A DNA stretch of 64,000 bases from Flavobacteriales bacterium (GTDB lineage Bacteria; Bacteroidota; Bacteroidia; Flavobacteriales_F; PHOS-HE28), in contig JADJVC010000001.1 of the NCBI GenBank assembly GCA_016710685.1, positions 124,001 to 188,000 of the forward strand, written 5' to 3'. Of the stretch, positions 51,154 to 60,744 are shown piece by piece (the first letter of the stretch is position 1; each line of letters opens with the position of its first letter). A program made the translations under genes and the position numbers. The notes beneath the pieces are model-generated. The model ran no database searches, was not told the DNA's origin, and saw nothing but the letters and a program-made list of their open reading frames with translations.

Positions 51154-52677
51154 ATGCCCACCATTGAGAATTTCACCGCGGCCATGGCCGCCGGATACAC
51201 CTTCCAAGGCGAAGCCATTTCCCTTGGCGCGCCCGTGTTCAAAGGCGATTGCTTGCCGGCTGCCCCGGTGCGCATACCCCTGCGCACGTTGAACCGCCAT
51301 GGCCTCATTGCCGGAGCAACCGGAACGGGCAAAACCAAAACGCTGCAAGTGCTGGCCGAACAATTGTCGCTTAACGGTGTGCCCACGTTGCTCATGGACA
51401 TCAAGGGCGACCTCAGCGGCATCGGTGCGCCCGCTGTTACCAATCCGAAGATCGACGCAAGGCAACAGAAAATCGGTATTCCGTGGGAAGCGCTTAACAT
51501 CCCCGTGGAATTTCTGAGCCTAAGCAAGGAACCCGGAGCGCAAATGCGCGCCACCACCAGCGAATTCGGCCCTGTGCTGCTTAGTCGCATCCTGGAGCTG
51601 AACGACACCCAAGGCAGCGTGCTGTCACTGGCTTTCAAATATTGCGACGACAACGGTCTGCCGCTATTGGACATCAAGGACTTGCGGCGTGTGTTGCAGT
51701 TCACCACGGCGGAAGGCAAGGACGAGATCCAAAAGCAGTACGGGCAAGTGAGCGGCGCCACGGTGAGCACCATCATGCGCAAGCTGATCGAGCTAGAGCA
51801 ACAGGGCGCGGACACTTTCTTCGGTGAGCGCAGCTTCGACACGCAAGACTTGCTGAATCAGCGCGACGGCAAAGGCGTTGTACACATCGTTCGGCTCACG
51901 GATATTCAAGACCGGCCGCGCTTGTTCAGCACGTTCATGCTGTGCTTGCTTGCGGAGATCTATGGAACCTTCCCCGAAGTGGGCGACGCGGACAAGCCGA
52001 AACTCATCATATTCATCGATGAGGCGCACCTCATTTTCGACAACGCCACCAAGCCTCTGTTGGACCAAGTGGAAAGCATCATCAAATTGATCCGCTCCAA
52101 GGGTGTGGGCATCCACTTTTGTACGCAAGACCCCAGCGACGTGCCGGAAAGCGTGCTGGGCCAATTGGGCCTGAAGGTTCAGCATTCCCTTCGCGCCTTC
52201 ACAGCCAAGGACCGCACCACCATCAAGAAAACCGCGCAGAATTATCCGTTGACGGATTTCTATGACACAGAGGAAGTCATCACCTCGATGGGAATAGGGG
52301 AGGCACTGGTCTCCGCACTGAACGAAAAGGGTGTGCCCACGCCTCTGGCGCACACCATGGTGCGCGCGCCCGGCACCCGAATGGACATCCTAACGCCTGC
52401 GGAACTACAAGCGTTGGTTTCGGCCTCCAGTTTAGCCGCCAAATACAACGAAGTGATCGACCGGGAAAGCGCCAGCGAAATGCTGGACAAACGGTTGAAG
52501 GAGCATCAAGAGATCGACCAGCCGAGCCCAGCGAAACCGGCAAAACCCAAGAAAGAGGAGCCGGGCATGCTGGAGAATATTTCCAAAAATACCATGGTGC
52601 GGCAGCTGGGCCGAACGGCTTTGCGCGAGATCACGCGTGGGTTGCTTGGAGTCATAGGGGTGAAGTCCCGTCGGTGA
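51154..52677 (+). CDS. HerA-like P-loop ATPase (DUF853/YjgR family)
   Basis: 507 residues. A HerA/FtsK-type AAA ATPase of the YjgR family: Walker A G-A-T-G-T-G-K-T at 54-61, Walker B L-I-I-F-I-D-E-A-H, the helicase C-terminal segments C-T-Q-D-P-S-D-V-P-E-S-V-L-G-Q-L-G-L-K-V-Q-H and R-A-F-T-A-K-D-R. A low-complexity Pro/Lys linker and a basic tail (L-G-R-T-A-L-R-E-I-T-R-G) end it. DNA translocase or pump of unknown partner; no NurA nuclease gene is adjacent. ATG 51154 is preferred. Confidence 0.92.
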   Translation: MPTIENFTAAMAAGYTFQGEAISLGAPVFKGDCLPAAPVRIPLRTLNRHGLIAGATGTGKTKTLQVLAEQLSLNGVPTLLMDIKGDLSGIGAPAVTNPKIDARQQKIGIPWEALNIPVEFLSLSKEPGAQMRATTSEFGPVLLSRILELNDTQGSVLSLAFKYCDDNGLPLLDIKDLRRVLQFTTAEGKDEIQKQYGQVSGATVSTIMRKLIELEQQGADTFFGERSFDTQDLLNQRDGKGVVHIVRLTDIQDRPRLFSTFMLCLLAEIYGTFPEVGDADKPKLIIFIDEAHLIFDNATKPLLDQVESIIKLIRSKGVGIHFCTQDPSDVPESVLGQLGLKVQHSLRAFTAKDRTTIKKTAQNYPLTDFYDTEEVITSMGIGEALVSALNEKGVPTPLAHTMVRAPGTRMDILTPAELQALVSASSLAAKYNEVIDRESASEMLDKRLKEHQEIDQPSPAKPAKPKKEEPGMLENISKNTMVRQLGRTALREITRGLLGVIGVKSRR

Positions 52678-52783
52678 GCAAGGTTCCTGCACAGGAAGTG
52701 GACGCATTCTTCAATGCAAGGGTCGTGCTCGGTCAGCTAAGGAATGCTGCTCGTTTGCTTGAATTTCCGTTACGCTTCACCGC

Positions 52784-53608
52784 TTAGTGGCTTACCACCT
52801 GCAAGCCCTCGTCCACAATGAAGCGGGAAATGCCAAGTCCGGTCATTCGTGCATGTTGGGCGCTGTCCACCCCGTACACGATCTTGTTCGCTAACAGACT
52901 TTGTTTGCGGAGCCAGGCCACTTGCGCATTGTCCGTCTCAAAAGCGAAACTGCTCACGAAGTCCGGCCGGAACTTCTTCGGAAATAGCCACCAGGTCCAT
53001 TCTTCTCCCTTGTCAAAACCTTCGAGCACGGTATTGATTTCAGGGTGACCATACTCAAGTGAGAGAAGGAAAGGAATGCTTGATGACGCGATGAGAATGT
53101 TCTCCTTTGGCGCATGCCGTTCCACGAGCTGTGCAATGCGTTCCGCTTGATCACGCCCGGTCAATTTGATATCGAGGTAGAAGAGCAGGCTATCGCCGTA
53201 ACGCGTCAGCACACTGTCCAAACGCGCGATCCGCAATTCAGTGGGAACGGAATGGTTCCGCAACGGAATATCCTTCAATTCGGCGAACGTATGTTCAGCC
53301 ACAGTGCCTTCGATCCCCAGCATGCGTTGGCAGGAGTCGTCGTGGAACAGGATGAATACACCATCGCGCGTTGCATGTATATCGATCTCCACCCCGGCAT
53401 AGCCCTGGACAATGCTGCGCGCGACACCTTCGGCGCAGTTCTCGGGCAGCACGGCATCCCCTGCGCGGTGGGCGAAGTAGGCGATGGGCAGCTTATCCAA
53501 ATGTGATGTGTTTGACTTCTTCCCAAAACCTCCGCCTATGCCAAATGCGAGCACCAGCCAGCTTATGAGCAGGACCGAAGCGAAGCCAATCCACCGTTTC
53601 CTCTTCAT
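52784..53608 (-). CDS. Glycerophosphodiester phosphodiesterase
   Basis: 274 residues. Hydrolyses glycerophosphodiesters to glycerol-3-phosphate and alcohol. Metal/catalytic motifs: A-H-R-A-G-D-A-V-L-P-E-N-C (H-R-G form), E-I-D-I-H-A-T-R-D-G-V-F-I-L-F-H-D-D, Y-L-D-I-K, and the C-terminal V-Y-G-V-D-S region. An N-terminal hydrophobic helix (about 8-28) suggests export and membrane anchoring. Its ATG overlaps the sulfatase stop by 4 nt; it is the last gene of the long leftward operon, so it may act on lipid or teichoic-like head groups handled there. Confidence 0.93.
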   Translation of the reverse strand: MKRKRWIGFASVLLISWLVLAFGIGGGFGKKSNTSHLDKLPIAYFAHRAGDAVLPENCAEGVARSIVQGYAGVEIDIHATRDGVFILFHDDSCQRMLGIEGTVAEHTFAELKDIPLRNHSVPTELRIARLDSVLTRYGDSLLFYLDIKLTGRDQAERIAQLVERHAPKENILIASSSIPFLLSLEYGHPEINTVLEGFDKGEEWTWWLFPKKFRPDFVSSFAFETDNAQVAWLRKQSLLANKIVYGVDSAQHARMTGLGISRFIVDEGLQVVSH

Positions 53609-55605
53609 GGTATGGCGGCGTGTGGCGGCGTGCCTTGAACGGAATCGATGGGTCCACCATTGAGCAAGTCGTGGTCCATGAGCCATTGGGTGGATTGCAT
53701 CATGCTGAACGTGTACGTGCGCATGGCATCGGCTTTCAACGGGAGTTCGTTGAGGTGGTCGGTCGTGCTCAGGTCCGCGTAGGCGTACAGCGTTTCATGA
53801 CCATCGGACCGGTGGATGAAATAATGCTCGCCATCGATGCAGCCGATGCGGTCGTCCGCGCAGAAAAACATGAACGGGCGGACCTGTTTGCGGATGTCCA
53901 TGCCCATCGTCACGTTCGTCCAGGGTATGTTGAGCATGCCGAGCAGCGTAGGACCAACGTCAATCTGGCCGCAGGGTGAAGTAATGCGGCCTGGTGGTAC
54001 CTGCCCACCAGGAGCATGGAAGACAAGCGGTGTGTGGTGGAAGGACATGGGCATGTCGTAAGTGTGGCCCATGTTAATGCCGTGGTCGCCAAGGATCACG
54101 AAAACGGTTTTCTTGTACCATGGTTCCTTGCTGGCGAGATCGAAGAAACGTTCCACGGACCGGTCCGCGTATTCCACGATACGGTCTTCGAGCTTTTCAC
54201 TTTGGGGTTTGAACCAGAGGCTGTCCGGCAGGATGTATGGCTTATGATCACTCGTGGTCATGAAGACCGAAAGGAAGGGTCCCTTTTTCGCGAGGGCATT
54301 CAACTCGGGCACAACGAACTCGAACATGCGATGATCGGGAACGCCGTTCGTGCTGGCGATCCACGCATCCGGATAGTCATCCTCGGAGATCACGCGATCA
54401 TAACCGTGCGACTTCAGGAAGCCCTGCATATTGTCGAACTCCGGATCATGCGTTGTGCAGAAGAGCGTGCTCCATCCATGGTCGTGCAACGTATGCGCCA
54501 GGCCCTTGTGTTTCTTGTCGAGCCAGTCCTCCATGGGTTGTTGGTCGTACAGGGCTGGAAAGGAGTAGAGCGTGGAGTAGATGCCGTTAAAAGTGTGGAT
54601 TCCCGCGCTGTAAGCGTGGTCGACATCGAGCGAGGCAGGCCGCAGCGCGCTCAGAAAGGGTGCGAGGCCGCGTGGGCCGCCGTATTCGCCCAGCTTGAAG
54701 GTGCTCATGCTTTCCATCAAGATGATCACTACGTTCAGGCTGTCTATGGGGCCGACGGTAACAACATTCCGGGCGATCGGTGAACTGCGCAGACCTTGTT
54801 GCCCGCCGAGTTCACCCGTCGCGTTCCGCAGCGCCTCCTGATCATCCATCAGCGCTACACGCGTGCGCGATGCTGAAAATTTCCTTTCCACGGAAGATCC
54901 GAAAGTGAACACGGGGTTCAGCCCGAGCTGGTTCAGGAACGGGTCTTCGCTGAAGTAGGCCGTACCCGTTTGGATGGGCGACTTTTCATCGAGCCTGCCC
55001 CGGATCCCCAGGAACAAAAGCCCGCCCGTGAGGCAGAAAAGCACGATTTCCTGCCAGAAAAGAAGCCTGCCCGTTACCTCCTTGGGCAATGGGCGAATGC
55101 CATATAAGCACAGAGCATAGCCCGCGACGAATGGCAGCAAGTAGATGGCGAAGGAACTTTCGCTGAGCACCATGCCGGCAGCGAAGCGCGCGTCGTCCAT
55201 CCACAGCAGCGCTGAGGTGGAAAGCCGCGCGTAGTTGTGCAGGAACCAGGGGATATCCGCCGCCAGAATGAACAGCACGGGAAGAAGTACGGCGGCGAGA
55301 AAAAGGCGGCTTGCACGGTATGGCCACATTCTCCGCACACCGAAGAACCGGGCGAAGGACAAACACAGGAAAGGCAGCGCAAGCAGGTAGCACGCCACCA
55401 CCGTATCGAACCGCCAACCGATGAAAAAGGCGTGGAGCAGATCAACGGGCTGAGCGCCGGTCAAGCCCCAAGAGCGGTCAACTACAAGCCAAAGGAGCGA
55501 GCGGAACAAGGCGCTCACGACGATCAGCGTGAGATAGACCCGGACCAGATACCGCAGGTGGGCCGGAAGTCGCTCCAGCACAGGGGAAGGAGTGGATAGT
55601 GCCAT
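53605..55605 (-). CDS. LTA-synthase-type sulfatase/phosphoglycerol transferase membrane protein
   Basis: 666 residues. Five or six N-terminal membrane helices (1-210), then a periplasmic alkaline-phosphatase-like domain of the LtaS/OpgB type. Seen: V-V-I-I-L-M-E-S-M-S-T-F with the metal-binding Glu and nearby nucleophile position, F-N-G-I-Y-S-T-L-Y, F-M-T-T-S-D-H-K-P-Y, V-F-V-I-L-G-D-H-G-I-N and M-S-F-H-H-T-P-L-V-F-H. Family members transfer phosphoglycerol or phosphoethanolamine from lipids to surface glycans. In Bacteroidota the exact acceptor is unknown. ATG 55605 chosen; 50 nt gap to ribBA upstream. Confidence 0.93.
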   Translation of the reverse strand: MALSTPSPVLERLPAHLRYLVRVYLTLIVVSALFRSLLWLVVDRSWGLTGAQPVDLLHAFFIGWRFDTVVACYLLALPFLCLSFARFFGVRRMWPYRASRLFLAAVLLPVLFILAADIPWFLHNYARLSTSALLWMDDARFAAGMVLSESSFAIYLLPFVAGYALCLYGIRPLPKEVTGRLLFWQEIVLFCLTGGLLFLGIRGRLDEKSPIQTGTAYFSEDPFLNQLGLNPVFTFGSSVERKFSASRTRVALMDDQEALRNATGELGGQQGLRSSPIARNVVTVGPIDSLNVVIILMESMSTFKLGEYGGPRGLAPFLSALRPASLDVDHAYSAGIHTFNGIYSTLYSFPALYDQQPMEDWLDKKHKGLAHTLHDHGWSTLFCTTHDPEFDNMQGFLKSHGYDRVISEDDYPDAWIASTNGVPDHRMFEFVVPELNALAKKGPFLSVFMTTSDHKPYILPDSLWFKPQSEKLEDRIVEYADRSVERFFDLASKEPWYKKTVFVILGDHGINMGHTYDMPMSFHHTPLVFHAPGGQVPPGRITSPCGQIDVGPTLLGMLNIPWTNVTMGMDIRKQVRPFMFFCADDRIGCIDGEHYFIHRSDGHETLYAYADLSTTDHLNELPLKADAMRTYTFSMMQSTQWLMDHDLLNGGPIDSVQGTPPHAAIP

Positions 55606-55655
55606 CCGCAATGAACCGACCTGACATTAATTGCAGTTCCGTTGATCTTGGACGC

Positions 55656-56876
55656 TCACCCCTCAATATCCAAATGGTGCCCCATTTTCAACTTCTTCGT
55701 TAGCAAGTAGTCGTGGTTGTGCTTGTTGGGTACCACCTGAATGGGAATGTTTTCGGTGATCTCGAGGCCGTAGCCCACCAAACCCGTGCGTTTCTTTGGA
55801 TTATTGGTGAGCAAGCGCATGCGGCGTACGCCGAGGTCGTGCAGGATCTGGGCACCTACGCCATAGTCTCGAGGGTCCATGTCGAAGCCCAGCATGAGGT
55901 TGGCTTCCACGGTGTCGGCGCCTTCCTGTTGCAGTTTGTAGGCGCGCAGCTTGTTCATCAAACCGATTCCGCGTCCTTCTTGCTGCATGTACACGATCAC
56001 GCCTTTGCCTTCGCGCTCCACCATGGCCATGGCGGCATGTAATTGCGGGCCGCAATCGCAGCGCTGGCTGCCGAAAATGTCGCCGGTGAGGCAGCTGCTG
56101 TGCATGCGCACCAGCACGGGCTCGTCTTTCTCCCAGGTGCCTTTTACCAAGGCCAGATGCTCTTCGCTGGTTTCCTTATGCCGATAGGCGATCAGCCTGA
56201 AATCGCCGTATTCAGTGGGCATGTCCACCTCGACTTCGCGGATCACGGAACGCTCCGTTTGCATGCGGTAGGCCACGAGATCTTCGATGGAAATGAGCTT
56301 CAGGTCGAAGCGCTTGGCCACTTCGCGCAACTGCGGAAGCCGTGCCATGGTGCCGTCGGCATTCATGATCTCCACTAGCACACCTGCCGGTTCAAAGCCC
56401 GCCATGCGCGCGAGGTCAACGGTAGCTTCGGTGTGGCCAGTGCGCCGCAGCACGCCGCCATCGCGGGCTTTCAGCGGGAAAATGTGGCCCGGTCTGCCGA
56501 GGTCCGTCGGTTTGGTGGCGGGGTCGATCAAGGCGAGGATGGTCTTGCTGCGGTCGCTGGTGCTGATGCCGGTGGTGGTGCCGTGGCCGCGCAGATCAAT
56601 GCTTACGGTGAAGGGCGTTTGGTGGACCGCCGTGTTGTCGCGTACCATGGGGTCGAGCCCCAGTTCATCGCAGCGCGCTTCAGTGAGCGGTGTGCAGATC
56701 AGACCGCGGCCGTGCGTGGCCATGAAGTTCACCACGTCCGGTGTGGCATTGCGTGCCGCAGTGATGAAGTCGCCCTCATTCTCACGGTCTTCGTCATCTA
56801 CCACGATCACCATCCTGCCTGCGCGTATGTCCGCAATGGCGCTTTCAATGGTGTCGAATGTCGATCCTTCGCTCAT
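55656..56876 (-). CDS. ribBA: Bifunctional DHBP synthase / GTP cyclohydrolase II
   Basis: 406 residues. N-terminal RibB (residues 1-205) converts ribulose 5-phosphate to 3,4-dihydroxy-2-butanone 4-phosphate: V-D-D-E-D-R-E-N-E-G-D and the H-T-E-A-T-V-D-L substrate motif. C-terminal RibA opens GTP: zinc cysteines in S-S-C-L-T-G-D-I-F-G-S-Q-R-C-D-C-G, then Q-Q-E-G-R-G-I-G-L. Both halves look intact. Riboflavin pathway entry. ATG overlaps the stop of the upstream glycosyltransferase by 4 nt. No FMN riboswitch was seen; its position deep in an envelope operon is unusual. Confidence 0.97.
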   Translation of the reverse strand: MSEGSTFDTIESAIADIRAGRMVIVVDDEDRENEGDFITAARNATPDVVNFMATHGRGLICTPLTEARCDELGLDPMVRDNTAVHQTPFTVSIDLRGHGTTTGISTSDRSKTILALIDPATKPTDLGRPGHIFPLKARDGGVLRRTGHTEATVDLARMAGFEPAGVLVEIMNADGTMARLPQLREVAKRFDLKLISIEDLVAYRMQTERSVIREVEVDMPTEYGDFRLIAYRHKETSEEHLALVKGTWEKDEPVLVRMHSSCLTGDIFGSQRCDCGPQLHAAMAMVEREGKGVIVYMQQEGRGIGLMNKLRAYKLQQEGADTVEANLMLGFDMDPRDYGVGAQILHDLGVRRMRLLTNNPKKRTGLVGYGLEITENIPIQVVPNKHNHDYLLTKKLKMGHHLDIEG

Positions 56877-58102
56877 GTTGCCGAATTTTCCTTTTGGGGA
56901 TACAAATTTACGGATTCACCCGGCGGACGGACAGGGCCGGACATTAACCGGTGCAGCCGTTCGGCGGCTTGGTCCCAATCGAACGTGTGTTTCACGAAAC
57001 GCAGCCCATTGCCCGCCAGCCGTTCACGTTCCTCCGGATCGTTCAGCAGACGCAGGATGTGGTCCGCATATTCCTGCGGTTCGTGGCCGATGAGAATGGA
57101 GATGCCGGGATCTGCTCCAACGGCGTTATTGGCCAGACCTGAGGTGACGCACGGCATTCGCATAGCCATCGCTTCCAGCAATTTGTTCTGCAGGCCGGTG
57201 CCGATCTGCATGGGTGCCACGAAAATGCGCGCTGCCGCGTACGAATCCCGGATGTCCTTCACCCAACCGCTTACCGTTACTTCGGGATGGCGTTGTGCCA
57301 GCTCGCGCACCCGTACGTCCGGGTCAACGCCCGCGATCAGCAGGTTCACGTCGGGCCGCTTGGCATGCACCAAAGGCAACACCTTTTGCACCAGGAACAG
57401 CACGCTGTCGATGTTCGGCGGATAGTTCATGTTCCCGGTAAAGAGCATGTCGTACCGCTTTTCGGCGTCGCGCGGTTCGAAGTACAGGGTGTCCACACCG
57501 TTGGGGATCACCTCAACGGCATCGCGGCCGGGGTGGTAAAGCAGGTCACGGTCCTGTGCACTGATGATGGCGTGGTGATCGAACAGGTCCAGCATCAGAT
57601 TTTCGTAACCGATCAAGCGCCGGGTCTCGGTTTTCAGCAGTGGTCGCAGCCAAGGCGATGCATTTTCCGCACGCCTTTCCATGCCCTTGCTCAAAGTGTC
57701 CATGTAATCCAGCGTCTTGGGCAATTCATACCGGTGCCGCACATATTCGGTGGTGCGTACCAATTGGCACAGCACGTGTTCCGGCTTGAATTCCGCAATG
57801 ACCTCGTCAATGGCCCGCTGGGCATGGGGGTGATGGAAATAACCCACTTGGAAAGGGAGCCGCGAGAACAACGAGGTGGCCATGCGGCTCAGGATCCGCC
57901 AGCGGGGGAGGTGGACCACCCGAATTTGAGAACAAAACGTCCGCAGGTGGTCCAAATGCTCCTCCTTGATGCGCTGGTCACTGAGGCAGAACAAATAGAT
58001 GGTGTGGTGCTTGGCCAACCGCTTTACCAAGTGATAGGCCCGCAGTTTGTCGCCCTTTTCAAGCGGCCATGGCATGCGCGACAGCACCACCAACAACCTC
58101 AT
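56873..58102 (-). CDS. Glycosyltransferase family 4-type (TIGR03087-like)
   Basis: 409 residues, GT-B fold. N-terminal Rossmann half starts L-L-V-V-L-S-R-M-P-W-P-L-E-K-G-D-K-L-R; the nucleotide-sugar half has V-I-P-N-G-V-D, L-L-F-T-G-N-M-N-Y-P-P-N and G-T-G-L-Q-N-K-L-L-E-A-M-A-M. The pattern fits sugar transferases seen in exopolysaccharide/PEP-CTERM contexts (TIGR03087), but donor and acceptor are unknown. It overlaps both neighbours by 4 nt (upstream glycosyltransferase stop, downstream ribBA start). Confidence 0.9.
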   Translation of the reverse strand: MRLLVVLSRMPWPLEKGDKLRAYHLVKRLAKHHTIYLFCLSDQRIKEEHLDHLRTFCSQIRVVHLPRWRILSRMATSLFSRLPFQVGYFHHPHAQRAIDEVIAEFKPEHVLCQLVRTTEYVRHRYELPKTLDYMDTLSKGMERRAENASPWLRPLLKTETRRLIGYENLMLDLFDHHAIISAQDRDLLYHPGRDAVEVIPNGVDTLYFEPRDAEKRYDMLFTGNMNYPPNIDSVLFLVQKVLPLVHAKRPDVNLLIAGVDPDVRVRELAQRHPEVTVSGWVKDIRDSYAAARIFVAPMQIGTGLQNKLLEAMAMRMPCVTSGLANNAVGADPGISILIGHEPQEYADHILRLLNDPEERERLAGNGLRFVKHTFDWDQAAERLHRLMSGPVRPPGESVNLYPQKENSAT

Positions 58103-59297
58103 GCCTTGTCAAGGCTTTTGTAAAATGACACAAGGTCCTCGATCGCCTTTTCCGTGGAATGACGCTCTGCCACAAGGAACCGCGCGTTGTTGCCAATGCG
58201 TGCGGCGGTCTCCGGCTGTTCCAGCAAGAGGTTGATCTGGTCAGCAAATTCCGCGGCGGTATCCGCTAATAAAATGTCCCTTCCCGTGGTGTAAGCGATG
58301 CCCTCCGCGCCCACGGTGGTGGACAACACGCACTTGCCCATCGCCATGCCTTCGATGATCTTCACGCGCATGCCTCCAGCGCTGAACAAGGGTACCACCA
58401 TAACGTGCCGTTGCGCGATGTAGCGGTTCGCGTCTGCCACGCGCCCGGTAACCTTGGTGCCTGGCAGCCGTGCCCGGATCATGTCCTTCGGCATGCGGTT
58501 ACCGGCCAAATGGAGCTTCGCATCCGGATGCTTCTTCAACACCCGGGGCCAAACCGCACGCAACAGCCAGCGTACTCCTTCCTCATTGGGCAACCAGTCC
58601 ATGCTGCCCAAGTGGAAGAAGATCAACGGTCCTTCCGCTTGCGGCGCCAAATAATCCTCCAGATCCAACGTGAACGGCACAGTTGTGATCGGCGTACCGC
58701 CGGAATGCGCAGTCATGTGGTCGGCGTCCGCGTCCGTAATTGCCGCCACGCCGTCCAATTGGACCAGCACTTTTTCCTCGTACGCGCGCAACTGGCGCGC
58801 AAGGAATTTGCGATACGGCTTTTTCAACAAATTGCGTTCGCCCCTGGCGATCCGCTCCTGCACCACGTGCTCCAGGTTGTGCGAGCGCAATACGATCTTC
58901 GCCTTCGAATAGCGCCTCAACGTGGGGATGTAGGGCGTCATGAACAAGCTTTCCAAATGGATCACGTCGAATGCTTCCTGTGAAAGTATCTGGATCAATC
59001 GGATGTCCATGTCCGGTGAAAAAACCGGCTCACATTGTAGTTGTCCGCCGTAACCAGGTCGGTGAAAGCGTCCACGATATTGAGCGAGGTGTCCACGAAT
59101 ACGCCCTCGATCCGCGTGGCATCGCGGAATTCCTGTGGCACGGTGCCCACTTTCAGCGGATGTTTCTTGGTGCTGATGCACAGCAATTTCACCTCATGCC
59201 CCGCATCAAGCAGCCCCCGGGTGATGTTGTACATCGCCTTCGTGCCCCCGTCGATCGGTGGATAGGGTGGCTTATTGCAGAGCTGGAGGATGCGCAT
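58099..59297 (-). CDS. Glycosyltransferase family 4-type, one-base frameshift
   Basis: About 399 residues when corrected. N terminus M-R-I-L-Q-L-C-N-K-P-P-Y-P-P-I-D-G-G from ATG 59297; the frame breaks at a run of six A (59019-59024), where one more base gives N-V-S-R-F-F-S-P-D-M-D and joins the downstream frame I-H-L-E-S-L-F-M-T-P-Y. C-terminal half has F-H-L-G-S-M-D-W-L-P-N-E-E-G and A-G-G-M-R-V-K-I-I-E-G-M-A-M-G. It pairs with the next glycosyltransferase (similar fold). Its start lies 26 nt inside the LptF-like gene. Confidence 0.88.
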
Positions 59298-60705
59298 GGC
59301 GGGCGAAGATGGAACGGAAACGTGACCAACCACGGGCATACGCGTCGCGGTCGAACAACGGACTGTCAGTGGCTGCCTTCCACGTGAGGAAGAACCCGAC
59401 GGGCAGCAGCACCAATGTACTTATCCACATGCCGGGCCAGGCAGGAAGCGAACCGGCTTTCACCATCTGTTCGGTGGAATAGCTCAAAATATGGAACACA
59501 AGGAAGAAGACGATGGCGATAACGGCGGGCAGGCCCATGCCGCCTTTGCGAACAATGGCCCCCAATGGCGCACCGATGAAAAAGAAGACCACGCAAGCAA
59601 AGGCCAGCATGGGTTTGCGGTGCCATTCCACTTCGAACTTGGCGATCTGTTGCATGCGGTCCTCGCGCTCCTGCCGGATGCGGTCTATGGCGGCCACCGC
59701 ATTGCGCGCCAGATCGGTGGCGCGGGCCCGCACGTCCGGGCCTTCAGGAAGGGGCAATGCCACGGCGTGCCCAGGGTTTGGCACGTAGTCCGACGGACCT
59801 GCTTTCCGCAGCGGCGCCAAGGTGTTGCGAAGGCCCAAATCCTGATCCGACATGCGGTGCGCAAGTTGGGTTCTTAGGCTGTCTTCAGCATAGCCCAGCT
59901 GCCCCAACGTAAGCATTTTGTAATGGTCCTTGAAAAGCTCCTCATTGGTGCGTTTCATCGCCAGACCGCTCAAGTCCATACGCACTTCCTCTTGTTGGAA
60001 CCGGCCCCGCAAAAGGGGGTAGTTACCTCCGGAACGGGGGCCTGTGCCCTGTTCGTCATAGATGCGCCCGTCTTCGAGTGTCAGTACCAGGTAGTGTCCG
60101 TCGGTACTGCGCAGCATATGGCCTTTAGCCGCGCGCACCACGGTGCGGTTGGCTTGGAACGGTTTGCGGTGGTCGTAGATCAGCACGTCGCTAAGTTCCC
60201 CGGTCTTGTCGTCTTTGCCGCCCACGCGGATGCTGAACCCGTCCAACCCGCCGAAAAACACGCCGGGTCGCAAGTTCAACGCAGGCTTGGCCCGCGTAAC
60301 GTCCCAAAGTAGACTTTGGAATTTCAAGTTCGCGATGGGAAGCAGGTTATTGCTGAAGTAGAAGGAAAACGCCGCAGTGGCGAAAGCGAACACGATCAAG
60401 GGCGAAAGGATGCGGAAAAGCCCTAGACCCGCGGAACGCATGGGTGTTAGTTCGCTCCGTTCACCTAGCCCGCCCATCGTCATAATGGAGCTGAGCAGTA
60501 CCGCCAAGGGAAGCACTGCGGGCACGAACGCTGAGGTGGCGAACGCTATGAGTTTGCTGAGCACGTCCCACGGCAGGCCTTTGCCCATGAGGTCGTCCAC
60601 CCACTTCCACAGCCATTGCATGCTGAATAGAAAGAGTACGATCATGAACGTGATGAGCAAGGGCCCCCAATAGGCCCCGATCATCATGCGGTGCAGCCGT
60701 TTCAT
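59272..60705 (-). CDS. LptF/LptG family permease
   Basis: 477 residues. Three N-terminal and three C-terminal membrane helices around a periplasmic beta-jellyroll-like domain, as in LptF/LptG. Markers: G-P-L-L-I-T-F near the start, V-L-P-L-A-V-L-L-S-S-I-M-T-M-G-G-L-G-E-R-S-E-L-T split at 60-95 (coupling helix), and the C-terminal F-F-I-G-A-P-L-G-A-I-V-R-K-G-G-M-G motif. Such permeases extract LPS from the inner membrane with LptB. Bacteroidota usually encode two unlinked copies. Co-oriented with START-like upstream (39-nt gap). Confidence 0.94.
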   Translation of the reverse strand: MKRLHRMMIGAYWGPLLITFMIVLFLFSMQWLWKWVDDLMGKGLPWDVLSKLIAFATSAFVPAVLPLAVLLSSIMTMGGLGERSELTPMRSAGLGLFRILSPLIVFAFATAAFSFYFSNNLLPIANLKFQSLLWDVTRAKPALNLRPGVFFGGLDGFSIRVGGKDDKTGELSDVLIYDHRKPFQANRTVVRAAKGHMLRSTDGHYLVLTLEDGRIYDEQGTGPRSGGNYPLLRGRFQQEEVRMDLSGLAMKRTNEELFKDHYKMLTLGQLGYAEDSLRTQLAHRMSDQDLGLRNTLAPLRKAGPSDYVPNPGHAVALPLPEGPDVRARATDLARNAVAAIDRIRQEREDRMQQIAKFEVEWHRKPMLAFACVVFFFIGAPLGAIVRKGGMGLPAVIAIVFFLVFHILSYSTEQMVKAGSLPAWPGMWISTLVLLPVGFFLTWKAATDSPLFDRDAYARGWSRFRSIFARHAHPPALQ

Positions 60706-60744
60706 GTGCCGGCACTCAGGTTTGAGATGGCTTTTTGCAGCGGA

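Noticed and set aside
56988..57003. parS-like sequence TGTTTCACG...
   Set aside because: Only one half-site matches the TGTTTCACGTGAAACA consensus, and it encodes conserved glycosyltransferase residues. No parS was found in the window.
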